Assembly (NCBI RefSeq): GCF_023554105.1
Contig: NZ_JAMJWE010000020.1
Location: forward strand, 1-64,000
Direction: 5' to 3'
Length of the DNA stretch: 64,000 nt
Source of the DNA: Brucella sp. 21LCYQ03
GTDB taxonomy: Bacteria > Pseudomonadota > Alphaproteobacteria > Rhizobiales > Rhizobiaceae
Part shown: positions 17,069-26,757 of the stretch, one piece after another
Numbering within the stretch: position 1 is the stretch's first letter
Layout of the letters: the number at the start of each line of letters is the position of its first letter
Translations under genes and position numbers: made by a program
Notes under the pieces: generated by a model
What the model was told of the DNA's origin: nothing
Seen by the model: the letters and a program-made list of their open reading frames with translations, nothing else
Database searches by the model: none

Positions 17069-17917
17069 ATGGTTACAAGCACGAAAGCAAGCATAGACAA
17101 CCTTCTGACAGAGCAGGTGCCCAACGATAGCCGGCACGCACGTCAGTTGGTTCGCCGCCAGCAAATTGCTGAACTGATTATGTCCGAAGGATCCGTTCGG
17201 ATCGAAGATCTGACCGAGCGTTTTGCAATCAGTCTCATGACCGCGCATCGCGATGTGGATGAACTGGTTAGTCGCGGTCTGTTTCGTAAATCGCGCGGCA
17301 TTGTTTCCGCAGCACCCACAAGTCTTATTGAAGCGAGCGACCTCTATCGCGTTGCGCGCCAGTCCGAAGAAAAGAAACTGATCGCTGAAGCCGCGATGCA
17401 ATTCGTAGAGCCGGGTCAGGCTATTTTTCTCGACGATTCCACAACCGTTCTCCAGATGGTGCCATATCTGTCTGAAAAAGGCCCGCTGACGGTTATTACC
17501 AATTCGCTGATCCTGATGAACGAAGTACGCGACATAAAAGATGTCACGCTGTTGGGTCTTGGTGGTCAGCTTTACAACTGGTGCAACGCCTTTGTTGGCG
17601 GCATGACAATCCATGAAATTCGTCGTCTGCGCGCTGATGTAGTGTTCATCTCCATTGCCGCCATTACCGACGATCTGCTGTTTCATCAATCGCCGGAAAT
17701 GGTGGAAACCAAGCGTGCGATGCTGGAGAGTTCAGCAAAACGCGTGCTGCTGACCGATCACACCAAGTTCGAGCGCCGTGCATTGCATAATTTCGGAGCG
17801 CTCAAGGATTTTGATGTGGTGATTGTCGATAGCAAAACCTCGCTCGAGCATGTTGAACGGATGCAGGCACAGGGCATCAATGTGGTCATTGCTGGCTCGA
17901 GTGGAACGAAAGAATAA
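17069..17917 (+). CDS. DeoR-family transcriptional regulator
   Basis: 282 residues. The DeoR helix-turn-helix (RRQQIAELIMSEGSVRIEDL, then TERFAISLMTAHRDVDELV) and the sensor domain (QAIFLDDSTTVLQMV, LTVITNSLILMNEV, LLGLGGQLYNWCNAFVGGMT, VLLTDHTKFERRALHNFG) are clear. The ORF can be extended to a TTG at 17042, but the ATG at 17069 is more usual. It heads a run with the kinase and dehydrogenase genes downstream, so it probably senses a phosphorylated polyol or ketose made by them. It is a distant relative, not a duplicate, of the DeoR at 5766. Confidence 0.86.
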   Translation: MVTSTKASIDNLLTEQVPNDSRHARQLVRRQQIAELIMSEGSVRIEDLTERFAISLMTAHRDVDELVSRGLFRKSRGIVSAAPTSLIEASDLYRVARQSEEKKLIAEAAMQFVEPGQAIFLDDSTTVLQMVPYLSEKGPLTVITNSLILMNEVRDIKDVTLLGLGGQLYNWCNAFVGGMTIHEIRRLRADVVFISIAAITDDLLFHQSPEMVETKRAMLESSAKRVLLTDHTKFERRALHNFGALKDFDVVIVDSKTSLEHVERMQAQGINVVIAGSSGTKE

Positions 17918-17965
17918 GCCGCAAGGCTCAAGAATTTAGCGCATACATATCAGGAAATACCATCC

Positions 17966-19480
17966 ATGCCGTCTTTGTTGGGAATCGATAGCGGACTGAC
18001 CGTTACCAAGGCCGTTATTTTTGACGTTGATGGCACAACGCTTGCCGTTGCGCGCCGCCGTGTACCGCAATATTTTCCAAAGCCTCGTTATGTTGAGCGC
18101 GACATGGATGAGTTCTGGAATGCGACAGCCGATGCAATTGCAGAAGCCATTGCGAAAAGCGGACGCCCGGCATCGGATATTCTCGCAATTGCCACCACTG
18201 CGCATGGCGACGGCATTTATATGCTTGACCAAGATGCGCGTCCGCTTGGCAAAGGAATCCTGTCGCTTGATAGCCGTGCGGTTGACGTTGCCGAACGCTG
18301 GCTAGGTAGTGCCGTTGCTGACCAATCGATTGCGATTACCGGCCAGCTACCGCATGCTTCAGCTCCCTCCGCCATTCTGGCTTGGGTCAAAGAAAATGAG
18401 CCGGACCGTTATAATCGCATTGGTCATGTGATTGCCTGCAAGGACTGGCTACGCTTCTGCCTGACCGGTGAGGTCGGCACCGACCGCACCGAGGCTTCGA
18501 CCTCGTTCACCGATTACAAAACACAGGATTATTCCAAAGACGCGCTCAAGCTTTTTGGCCTTGAAGCGCTTTGGGATGCGCTGCCGCCCATGTCGCGATC
18601 AGACGAAATCGTCGGTGGTGTTTCGCAAGAATGTGCCAGCCGTACCGGACTTGTTGCGGGAACGCCGGTTGTTGGTGGCTTGCACGATGTTACGGCTTCG
18701 GCACTCGGTGTGGGTGGGCTCAAAGTTGGCACGGTTGCGGTGGTGGCTGGCACCTATTCGATCAATGAAACGCTGTCGTCCGAACCTCGTGTCGATAAGA
18801 ACTGGTTCTGCCGCAATGGCATCGCACCGGGTGAGTGGAACAATATGTCCATCTCGCCTGCTTCCACCGCAAATTACGACTGGTTCCTCGATAAGCTCTG
18901 CCCGGCAGAACGTCGTGAAGCAGAAGAAACTGGCCGCTCGATCCACGATATGCTGCGCCCGGAAATTGATGCAGCTTTGGCCAAGCCTTCAACAGCCCTG
19001 TTCCATCCTTATCTCTTCGGCTCGCCTTATGGCGCTATGGCAAGTGGTGCGTTTTTCGGTCTGCGCGGTTGGCAGGAGCGTGGTGATATGCTGCGTGCAG
19101 TCTGGGAAGGCATTGCCTTCAACCACCGCATCCATGTCGATCATCTGAAAGACGGCTTTGAAATTTCTGCTGCACGCTTGACTGGCGGTGTTTCGCGCAG
19201 CCCATCCTTTGCGCAGATGTTTGCGAATGTGTTGGGTATGCCGGTCACAGTCACCGATACGGATGAAGCCGCAGCATGGGGTGCAGCACTTTGTGCAGGC
19301 AAGGGCGCAGGCGTTTTCGCTGATGTTTACAGCGATCCGCGCGATCTGGATGCGATTGGCCGGACCTATGTGCCGGATGCGGCCCGCAGCGCGGAATATG
19401 AAAAGCGCTATGCGCTGTTCAAGGAAATAGCATCTGCAATGGGGCCAATCTGGTCCAAGATCGATGCCCTAACTGATTGA
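17966..19480 (+). CDS. FGGY carbohydrate kinase, second polyol/ketose kinase
   Basis: 504 residues of the FGGY family. N-terminal phosphate loop GIDSGLTVTKAVIFDVDGT, then ATTAHGDGIYMLD, the substrate-side LDSRAVDVAERW, the hinge block GGLHDVTASALGVGGLKVGT, and C-terminal RLTGGVSRSPSFAQMFANVL and DEAAAWGAALCAG. The pattern is nearer to L-xylulose kinase-type proteins than to EryA, so it is not a simple copy of erythritol kinase. With the FAD dehydrogenase that follows it may handle another tetritol or pentitol brought in by the same transporter. The substrate cannot be read from sequence. Confidence 0.82.
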   Translation: MPSLLGIDSGLTVTKAVIFDVDGTTLAVARRRVPQYFPKPRYVERDMDEFWNATADAIAEAIAKSGRPASDILAIATTAHGDGIYMLDQDARPLGKGILSLDSRAVDVAERWLGSAVADQSIAITGQLPHASAPSAILAWVKENEPDRYNRIGHVIACKDWLRFCLTGEVGTDRTEASTSFTDYKTQDYSKDALKLFGLEALWDALPPMSRSDEIVGGVSQECASRTGLVAGTPVVGGLHDVTASALGVGGLKVGTVAVVAGTYSINETLSSEPRVDKNWFCRNGIAPGEWNNMSISPASTANYDWFLDKLCPAERREAEETGRSIHDMLRPEIDAALAKPSTALFHPYLFGSPYGAMASGAFFGLRGWQERGDMLRAVWEGIAFNHRIHVDHLKDGFEISAARLTGGVSRSPSFAQMFANVLGMPVTVTDTDEAAAWGAALCAGKGAGVFADVYSDPRDLDAIGRTYVPDAARSAEYEKRYALFKEIASAMGPIWSKIDALTD

Positions 19481-19500
19481 AATATAGCGAAGACAGTGAA

Positions 19501-21228
19501 ATGAACGATTTCGTAAGCAGTGCCCAAATGAAGAGCCGCATCAGCCACCTCGAAGCTGACGGCGTTGATGTTCTCATTCTGGGGGCTGGCATCAATGGCG
19601 CAGGTCTCTATCGCGATCTTAGTGAACAGGGTGTGAGCTGTTTCATCGTCGATAAGGGTGACTTTGGTTCCGGCACCAGTGCTGCGCCTTCACGTCTCAT
19701 TCACGGTGGCCTCAAATATCTCGAAACCGGCGAATTTGGTCTCGTCGCGCAATCAACTGTCGAGCGCAATATCCTGCTCAAAAATGCGCGACATAATGTT
19801 CGCCCGTTACCGACATTTATTCCGGTGTTCTCGTGGACCAAGGGTATTCCCGCAGCGCTTCGGACTTTGTTTGGCTCGACGACCGCTCCACGCAGTCGTG
19901 GCGCCGTGCTGATCAAGATCGGACTCGGACTTTACGATTATTTTGGTGCGCGTGAGCGCGTCATGCCAAAGCACAATTTTCTCTTCAAGAAGAAAGCCTT
20001 GAAGGAAATGCCATATATGACCCCCTCTATCGTGGGTGGTGGCATTTATTATGACGCATGGGTCAGTAAGCCAGAACGTCTCGTTTATGAGCTGGTGAGC
20101 GACGGACTGAAAGCCAATCCCAAGAGTGCGGCAGCGAATTTTACCTCTATTGTTGCGGCCAGCGATGGTGCCGTGAGCTTCGAAGGACCAGACGGCCCTG
20201 CTTTCACGGTTAAGCCAAAGATCGTTATCAATGCGGCTGGTCCTTGGATTGATCACGTCAATGCGGCGCTTGGCAAAGAAACCAAGATGATTGGCGGCAC
20301 CAAGGGTTCGCATATTTTGATCGATCATCCCGAGCTGGTGAAGAGCCTCAAGGGGCGGATGATCTATTTCGAGGCGGATGATGGTCGTATCTGCCTAGTC
20401 TATGATTATCATGGGCTTGCACTGGTCGGCTCAACCGATATTCCAGCCAATAATCCCGATGAAGTCTTCGCCGAAGATAAGGAAATCGATTATTTCATCG
20501 AAAGCTTGCGTTCGCTGCTTCCAAAGCTGAAATTTGATCGCAGCCAGATCGTTTATACCTATAGCGGCATTCGCCCGCTGCCTGCATCCAATGCATCGGA
20601 ACCGGGCCTTATCAGCCGAGACCACTCCGCACCGGTTATTGAGCCGGATGCAGACCGTCCTTTCGCGATCATTGCGCTGGTTGGTGGTAAGTGGACGACG
20701 TTCCGTGGTTTTGCCGAAGAAGTGGCAGATACGGTACTCAAGCGCTTTGATCGTGAGCGTGTGAGAACAACGCGTAATCTCACCATTGGCGGCGGCAAGG
20801 ATTACCCGGCCGATGACCGGGCACGCGCCGCATGGGTGTCTAAGCACGCCAAGGAAACTGGGCTTGGTGTCGAACGTGTCGAGACGCTGTTGCACCGTTA
20901 TGGCACGACGGCTTTGCCGATCATTCAGGATGAGGCAAAGGTTGGCGTTACACTTCTGCCTGATACAGACAGCATCAGCCGTGCCGAAATTGCGTGGATC
21001 GCACGCAATGAGCTGGTGGTGCATCTGTCGGATGTTGTTCTGCGCCGTACAACACTGGCCATTGATGGCGCGCTGTCGAATGCTAATTTGGCCGCAATTG
21101 CTGATATTCTCAGCGTTGAGTTTGGCTGGGATGCTACGCGCAAGGCACAGGAGCTGGAGCTTGTTATTGCTGAGCTTTCAAAACGCCACGGCATGACACT
21201 TGGAGATAAGCCCGCGAAACGTCGCTGA
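19501..21228 (+). CDS. GlpD-type FAD-dependent polyol-phosphate dehydrogenase
   Basis: 575 residues, longer than EryB (502), and with the C-terminal GlpD domain. FAD motif VLILGAGINGAGLYRDLSEQ, then SRLIHGGLKYLETGEFGLV, NAAGPWIDHV, GGTKGSHILIDHPEL and LVGGKWTTFRGFAEEV. Such enzymes oxidise glycerol 3-phosphate or larger polyol phosphates and feed electrons to quinone. A TTG at 19477 overlaps the kinase stop, but ATG at 19501 is a more normal start. Coupling to a kinase repeats the EryA/EryB logic in a second set. It could alternatively be a plain glycerol-3-phosphate dehydrogenase. Confidence 0.82.
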   Translation: MNDFVSSAQMKSRISHLEADGVDVLILGAGINGAGLYRDLSEQGVSCFIVDKGDFGSGTSAAPSRLIHGGLKYLETGEFGLVAQSTVERNILLKNARHNVRPLPTFIPVFSWTKGIPAALRTLFGSTTAPRSRGAVLIKIGLGLYDYFGARERVMPKHNFLFKKKALKEMPYMTPSIVGGGIYYDAWVSKPERLVYELVSDGLKANPKSAAANFTSIVAASDGAVSFEGPDGPAFTVKPKIVINAAGPWIDHVNAALGKETKMIGGTKGSHILIDHPELVKSLKGRMIYFEADDGRICLVYDYHGLALVGSTDIPANNPDEVFAEDKEIDYFIESLRSLLPKLKFDRSQIVYTYSGIRPLPASNASEPGLISRDHSAPVIEPDADRPFAIIALVGGKWTTFRGFAEEVADTVLKRFDRERVRTTRNLTIGGGKDYPADDRARAAWVSKHAKETGLGVERVETLLHRYGTTALPIIQDEAKVGVTLLPDTDSISRAEIAWIARNELVVHLSDVVLRRTTLAIDGALSNANLAAIADILSVEFGWDATRKAQELELVIAELSKRHGMTLGDKPAKRR

Positions 21229-21233
21229 TTCAG

Positions 21234-21263
21234 AAAAAACCGGGCCATGGCCCGGTTTTTTTT
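21234..21263. terminator. Bidirectional terminator between convergent operons
   Basis: CCGGGCC / GGCCCGG stem with a 2-base loop, A-run before and an 8-T run after. It separates the GlpD-like gene (plus) from apnL (minus). Confidence 0.88.
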
Positions 21264-23088
21264 AGATGCTTATTGAACTAACCTCGTAGGGTGACAGGAA
21301 AATCATCTCGCCGTTTGGAACCGTCACAGTCTGTTCATGCGGGGTGATGTTAACCAGCCAAACCTTATTCTCCACCGCCATTGCCAGAACGTCAGATGGG
21401 CGCGAGGACTGGCATTGTTTCCAGCTTCTGCCCGCCAAATCAGCCAGTACTTTTACGGTATCAAACAATGGGCGCGTATGGCCCGCAGCCGTCGGCTCAC
21501 CTTCACCTGCAATCAAACCGAACGGGCCGGTGAGCGCTGAAAGTGTAAGACTATCAAGACCAGTATTCAGGACTGAGATAGCGTAGGCAAAAGCGAAGCT
21601 TTCCGCGAACTTCCCATTATGGCGCGGGTCCCGATTGGCCATGGCAATGCGCTTGCCATTCGGGTTTTCCATGGTCCTGCTGCCATAGGGATTCTGGCGC
21701 ATGGGAATGGTCGACGGCCCGATGCGATAGGGCTTGTCATCATAAATCGCACGCACCGAACGCGTGATGAAAGGCAGCGCTTCAAGTGTCTGCATGACGC
21801 TCAAATCATCTGCAGCATGCACAATAGGATTGGTGCAATGGCTGACAAAATCAACTAGGTCGCCGGGAACACGTTTGCGATTAAGCTCGGTGAAATAGCT
21901 CAGCATGCCACCGCCAAGTAGCACATCCGGGAAGGCTGCTCGTGCTGCCGCATAAACATCTTCAAGCGGCGGGCAGGGCGGCCATTCGCTGCCGGGCGGT
22001 GTCGATTGCCGGTCCATGGCTGGCGAAATCATGATCGCATCCGGTGTAAAACCAGCCGCTTTCATGTCGGAGGCGATGGCCTTCGTCTCATCAATGAGCG
22101 CTTTTTCGCACGGCAATGCAATTTCTAGCGAAACGCGACCTTTGTGATGCTTTGCAAGCGCTGCAAAATCGGCAAATGCTGAGCCATCATGACCCGCCAG
22201 TCGATCATAGTGAAACAGCAAATCCTGCGGCGCGATCTTTTGCAGCAGATCGGCTGCGGCGAGGCTTGCTCTGGCTTCTTCAGGCGTAATGATGATGCCG
22301 ATATTGGGCATTGTGCCGCGTGCGTCACTCAACGTAATGCGCACGGGTTCAATGCTGTCTGCTGTGCGCGGAGCATTGTCCCTGCTGTCGCGAATGTTGA
22401 GCACAATGCGCTGATGCACAGGCTGCGCCGCTTCAATCTGGTAAGGCCATGGCAGGGCCAGCGGGCGCACATAGGTTTTGTAAGACGCATCAGACCAGTT
22501 GCGCTGGTCTTCCATCTCAAATGTATCGCCTTCCATGCGGCACTCGGCGAAAACGCCCGGCATTGCCTCATGGGTGATAGCGCGCATGTCCTTAAACGGC
22601 TGCCAAGGTTCAATCAGGTCGGGCAGATGCGTTTTGACACTCTGTCCATTAACATGTTCAACAGTGACAGGCGAACCGGCAACGCCGACAATCGGATGCA
22701 GAATGCAGAAACCGCAACGGTTTGTTTCAAAGCCGGTTGCGGTGTTTGCCACGGCGTCAAAAGTCAATGTGCCATTGCTATCAGCCTTAATACGGACATC
22801 GATAGCGAGTTGCGTTGCATCCGGGCCTTCGCAGCGTGCCTGATAGCTAACGCTAAAACCGTTAGCACTTTGCTCGACATTGAGATCGTGTATGTCAGGA
22901 TTATAGGTTCCCCAATCCCGATCACGCACCAGATAAGAGACAGCGCGCAGAACTTCGATACCATCATATTTAATGGTGCGGAGATTGCCGTCGCTCAGAT
23001 CAACTGACAGCAAGCCAGCTTTGAGGTGCTTTGGCGGAGTTTCAGCCTCACGCGTGCCATAAAGCAGGAAGGGATCGACGCGGCTCAT
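21262..23088 (-). CDS. apnL: D-apionate lactonase
   Basis: 608 residues, matching the length and build of ApnL: an N-terminal beta-rich domain (about 1-230), a TIM-barrel glycosidase-like domain (about 240-530) and a small C-terminal beta domain. Recognisable stretches include ETNRCGFCILHPIVG, FAECRMEGDTFEMEDQRNWS with DASYKTYVRPL, and VDFVSHCTNPIVHAADD. ApnL hydrolyses D-apionolactone, the product of D-apiose oxidation, to D-apionate. It is the last gene of a minus-strand operon and overlaps the dehydrogenase gene by 4 bases. Assignment rests on family recognition plus neighbours (apiose-type dehydrogenase, apionate oxidoisomerase). Confidence 0.8.
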   Translation of the reverse strand: MSRVDPFLLYGTREAETPPKHLKAGLLSVDLSDGNLRTIKYDGIEVLRAVSYLVRDRDWGTYNPDIHDLNVEQSANGFSVSYQARCEGPDATQLAIDVRIKADSNGTLTFDAVANTATGFETNRCGFCILHPIVGVAGSPVTVEHVNGQSVKTHLPDLIEPWQPFKDMRAITHEAMPGVFAECRMEGDTFEMEDQRNWSDASYKTYVRPLALPWPYQIEAAQPVHQRIVLNIRDSRDNAPRTADSIEPVRITLSDARGTMPNIGIIITPEEARASLAAADLLQKIAPQDLLFHYDRLAGHDGSAFADFAALAKHHKGRVSLEIALPCEKALIDETKAIASDMKAAGFTPDAIMISPAMDRQSTPPGSEWPPCPPLEDVYAAARAAFPDVLLGGGMLSYFTELNRKRVPGDLVDFVSHCTNPIVHAADDLSVMQTLEALPFITRSVRAIYDDKPYRIGPSTIPMRQNPYGSRTMENPNGKRIAMANRDPRHNGKFAESFAFAYAISVLNTGLDSLTLSALTGPFGLIAGEGEPTAAGHTRPLFDTVKVLADLAGRSWKQCQSSRPSDVLAMAVENKVWLVNITPHEQTVTVPNGEMIFLSPYEVSSISI

Positions 23089-24119
23089 TTGAGCAACGCC
23101 GTAATGTCAATACGGTTGCCGCTTGCAGCACTGTCATAGGCCGCTTCAACAAGCGCGAAAGTCTTGAGATTGTCTGCACCTGATGTCGAGGTTCCTTCAC
23201 CCGATGCAAGCTTGTCTACCCAATGCTGCTGAATGGCAAAAACGCTTTCCTGAATATTGTGCCATGGGCGCGATGCCCACGAAAGCAGTTTTGGCGAAAC
23301 ATCGGAAACGGTGGTGCCGTTCGGTGTGATCACTTCGAGACGATAGCCCTGATAAAGGCGGATAGAGCCTTCCGTGCCGTCGAGTTCAATCAGCGTTTCC
23401 GGGAAAGGATCGGTTTCGAGCTTCGTTGCATAGCTCACATCGACAATTGAGGTCGCGCCATTTTCATGATCCATGAGAATGGTCGCAACATCCTCGCCCT
23501 TGATCTTCGGATTAACGCGTTTGGTGCGTGCGACAAGGCTTGTGACATCGCCCAAAATAAAGCGCGCAATATCAAGCGTGTGGATGCCGAGGTCTTCGAT
23601 GATGAAGCGTTCGCCTTCAGCCAGATAAGGCTGGCCTGAGAAAACATCAAAGCCCGAGCGGAAAGAGAAACGGCCCCAGAATGGTGTGCCGATGACGCCG
23701 CTGTCGAGTGCTTTGCGAACGGCCTGAATAGGTGTCTGCCAGCGGAAGTTTTCGTGCACCATCAGCGGAATGCCTGCTTCGTTGCACACTTTCACCATTG
23801 CCTTGGCGTCATCGAGCGTTTTGGCAAATGGCTTCTGGCAGATTGCAGGCACCTTGTGAGCGGCTGCAAGTTCCACCAGAGCGCGATGGCTTGATACCGT
23901 GGTGGCAATATCGACGAAGTCGATACCGCCATCGGCGAACAGCGCGGTTGCATCCGTGTAGCGGCGTTCGATGCCGAACTGATCGCCGACAATCTTTAGC
24001 CGCTCAGGATCGCGGTCGCAGATTGCCACAATTTTGGCACCTGAAACGTCATTCCATGCATGCATCTGATTGATTGCGAAGAAACCACAACCGATGAGAG
24101 CGCCATTCAAGTCTGCCAT
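23085..24119 (-). CDS. apsD: Gfo/Idh/MocA oxidoreductase, probable D-apiose dehydrogenase
   Basis: 344 residues. NAD(P) Rossmann motif LIGCGFFAINQMHAW at the start, catalytic-Lys motif ICQKPFAKT (about 95-103), and substrate-domain blocks NFRWQTPIQAVR and IEDLGIHTLDIARFILGDV, all typical of the family. In the D-apiose pathway the enzyme oxidises apiose to apionolactone for ApnL. Position between the transporter and apnL, with a 4-base overlap, supports this. Other sugars are possible, since family members vary widely. Confidence 0.75.
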   Translation of the reverse strand: MADLNGALIGCGFFAINQMHAWNDVSGAKIVAICDRDPERLKIVGDQFGIERRYTDATALFADGGIDFVDIATTVSSHRALVELAAAHKVPAICQKPFAKTLDDAKAMVKVCNEAGIPLMVHENFRWQTPIQAVRKALDSGVIGTPFWGRFSFRSGFDVFSGQPYLAEGERFIIEDLGIHTLDIARFILGDVTSLVARTKRVNPKIKGEDVATILMDHENGATSIVDVSYATKLETDPFPETLIELDGTEGSIRLYQGYRLEVITPNGTTVSDVSPKLLSWASRPWHNIQESVFAIQQHWVDKLASGEGTSTSGADNLKTFALVEAAYDSAASGNRIDITALLK

Positions 24120-24121
24120 TT

Positions 24122-25186
24122 TTATCCTGCTTTTGCCATTTGCATGAGTGTTACGCGCTGCTGGAGGCGGCGCTGTGCCTGATCGACCACCACGGCAATG
24201 ATGATGACAAGCCCTTTGATGACCATCTGCCAGAAGGACGATACGCCCATCATAACCAGACCGTCGGAGAGAATACCGATAACGAAAGCACCGATGATGG
24301 TGCCGCCGATCGTACCGCGTCCGCCCGACATGGACGTGCCGCCGAGAACCGCTGCCGCAATGGCGTTTAGCTCAAAAGAGTTACCGGTTGCCGGATGCGA
24401 CGCCATCAGTTCGGATGAGATGATAAGACCGGCAATAGCAGCACAGAAGCCCGAAAACATGTAAACGAACATCTTTACGCGATCAACGCGGATACCCGAC
24501 ATGCGTGCCGCACGTTCATTGCCACCAACGGCAAAAATCTGTCGTCCAAGCGGGGTGTAGCGTGCGATGTAGGCGGCTGCGAGTGCCACGACGACGAGTA
24601 TCCAGATGGAAACCGGCAGGCCGAGAATGCTGCCCGCACCTAAGAAACCAAAGCCCTGTGTGCCGAGGTCTTCACGGCCGACGAGGTTTGGGAAAGTCTG
24701 GCCGTCCGATGAAAGCAGTGCCAGACCGCGCGCGACATAAAGCGTACCGAGTGTCGCAATGAATGGTGCAACATTGAGCCGCGTTATGAGCAATCCGTTG
24801 ACGAAGCCTACGGCTACACCCACGGCAAGCGTGATCAGCGAAATTTCGATCACGTTGAAATACATCGTATAGCCGATGCCAAGGTCGATCCCGTAGATCA
24901 GCAAGCCACCCGCGACCATGCCGCAAAGGCCAACGATGGAGCCAACCGACAAATCGATGCCGCCGGTGATGATGACGAATGTCATGCCCATCGCAAGGAA
25001 TGCGTTGAGAGCTACGTGCTTCGACATCAAAATGAGATTTGCTGCCGAAAGGAAGTTTGGCGCTGCGAATGAAAAGAAGATGAAAACCGCGAAAAGCGCG
25101 ATAAATGTTCGCAGTTTCATCAGCGTCAGCAAAGCCGAGCCGCTCGAAAAGGTTGGGTCAGAGGCTGCCGTGGTTTTGGCTGTCAT
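24122..25186 (-). CDS. Sugar ABC transporter permease (RbsC type), probable apiose uptake
   Basis: 354 residues, multi-pass. RbsC-family blocks GMTFVIITGGIDLSVGSIVG, NVAPFIATLGTLYVARGLAL, AVGGNERAARMSGIRVDRVK and VLGGTSMSGGRGTIGGTIIG. Its start overlaps the upstream ATPase end by 4 bases. It belongs to the apionate operon and so probably carries D-apiose or apionate. It is paralogous to the permease at 14797 but well diverged. Confidence 0.83.
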   Translation of the reverse strand: MTAKTTAASDPTFSSGSALLTLMKLRTFIALFAVFIFFSFAAPNFLSAANLILMSKHVALNAFLAMGMTFVIITGGIDLSVGSIVGLCGMVAGGLLIYGIDLGIGYTMYFNVIEISLITLAVGVAVGFVNGLLITRLNVAPFIATLGTLYVARGLALLSSDGQTFPNLVGREDLGTQGFGFLGAGSILGLPVSIWILVVVALAAAYIARYTPLGRQIFAVGGNERAARMSGIRVDRVKMFVYMFSGFCAAIAGLIISSELMASHPATGNSFELNAIAAAVLGGTSMSGGRGTIGGTIIGAFVIGILSDGLVMMGVSSFWQMVIKGLVIIIAVVVDQAQRRLQQRVTLMQMAKAG

Positions 25187-26754
25187 GACGCGAGTTCCCT
25201 TGTTTGTTGGTCATGGTCGTTGACATGTCCGTGGCCCTTGGCCGAAGCGGCAACAATGTCGGCTTCCGTCGCGTTTTCGCGGTCAAATATGGCAATCAGC
25301 TTCCCATTGCTGAGCACCGCGATGCGATCGGAGAGCGCCATGACTTCTTCCAGATCAGATGTTGAAAACAGAATTGCGAGTCCTTCACCGGCGAGCCTGC
25401 GCATAGTGCGGAAAACGTCGGCTTTTGCGCCGACATCAATCCCGCGCGATGGTTCGTCCATCAGCAGAACTTTCGGATTGGTCATCAGCGCTTTGCCGAT
25501 GACAACCTTTTGCTGGTTGCCGCCTGACATTGAGGTCACCTCAAAATCAGGGTTGGGCGCTTTGATTGCCAGATCTTTGATGGCTTCCTGAATGGCCTGC
25601 TTTTCACGCCTGGGCGCAATGTGGAAAAAGCGCGCAAGACGATCAAGGCTCGCCAGTGTCAGATTGCTGGCAATCGACAAGATTTGCACCAGACCTTCGC
25701 GCTGCCGATCCTCGGGGATCAGCGCCAGTCCGCGACGAATGCGGCGGGTGGTATCGCGCTCGGTGATTTTTTTACCGTCGATATAAATCTCGCCGGTTGA
25801 ATGCGCGTGCTGCCCCATGATGCATTCAAAGAATTCGGAGCGTCCGGCACCCATGAGGCCGTAAATCCCAAGCACTTCGCCTGCACGAACGCTGAGCGAT
25901 ACATCATCCACAGCAAGGCCGCCGATGGCGCGGGGCAGGGTAATGTTTTCGGCGCGAAACATTTCGCCGCCCATCTTATGCGTGACCGCCTTGGCAAAAT
26001 CCTTGGCATCAGAGCCAATCATCGAACGCACAATCCATTGCGTGTTGATGTTTTTGATTTCTTCCTGACCGGTGATTTGTCCATCACGAAGCACGGTGAT
26101 GTAATCGCCGATCCGCATCAGTTCTTCCAAACGATGCGAGATATAGACGATGGCCACGCCGCGACTCTTGAGATCAGCAATCACCTTGAAAAGAATATCG
26201 ACTTCAGCCGCTGAAAGCGCGGAGGTTGGCTCATCCATGATCACAATGCGCGCATCAAGCGAAACGGCTTTCGCGATTTCGACGAGCTGCTGTTGACCAA
26301 TCGGCAGGTCTGCGACCATGGTTCGTGCATCAATGCCCGCATCTAGACGGTCGAGATATTCATTGGCCTTTTTGATCTGCGCCTTGTGATCAATCCCGCG
26401 CAAACCCCGCGTGATTTCACGCTTGGCAAAGATATTTTCTGCAACCGACATGTTTGAAAACAGGTTCAGTTCCTGAAAAATCATCGCAATGCCACGCTTT
26501 TGCGCGTCGGCAGGGCTGTCGAATGACACTTCTTCGCCGTCGAGAATGATCTTGCCAATGGTTGGACGTTCAACGCCGGCGATGATCTTCATCAATGTCG
26601 ATTTGCCAGCACCGTTTTCGCCGACAAGCACATTGACCGAGCCACGGCGCAATTCGAGATTGGCGCGCTTGACTGCGACAATACCCGAATAGACCTTGGA
26701 TACGTCCTCAAGTCTGAGAACGATATCGTCCTTGTTTTTTGCTTCTGTTTCCAT
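25183..26754 (-). CDS. Sugar ABC transporter ATPase (RbsA type)
   Basis: 523 residues, two nucleotide-binding domains. Domain 1: [36 protein letters not shown]. Domain 2: [41 protein letters not shown]. The second Walker A lacks the usual Lys, as in other RbsA proteins. Works with the permease and binding protein of the same operon. Upstream, a DUF2291 lipoprotein gene stops 3 bases before its start. Confidence 0.85.
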   Translation of the reverse strand: METEAKNKDDIVLRLEDVSKVYSGIVAVKRANLELRRGSVNVLVGENGAGKSTLMKIIAGVERPTIGKIILDGEEVSFDSPADAQKRGIAMIFQELNLFSNMSVAENIFAKREITRGLRGIDHKAQIKKANEYLDRLDAGIDARTMVADLPIGQQQLVEIAKAVSLDARIVIMDEPTSALSAAEVDILFKVIADLKSRGVAIVYISHRLEELMRIGDYITVLRDGQITGQEEIKNINTQWIVRSMIGSDAKDFAKAVTHKMGGEMFRAENITLPRAIGGLAVDDVSLSVRAGEVLGIYGLMGAGRSEFFECIMGQHAHSTGEIYIDGKKITERDTTRRIRRGLALIPEDRQREGLVQILSIASNLTLASLDRLARFFHIAPRREKQAIQEAIKDLAIKAPNPDFEVTSMSGGNQQKVVIGKALMTNPKVLLMDEPSRGIDVGAKADVFRTMRRLAGEGLAILFSTSDLEEVMALSDRIAVLSNGKLIAIFDRENATEADIVAASAKGHGHVNDHDQQTRELAS

Positions 26755-26757
26755 GGA

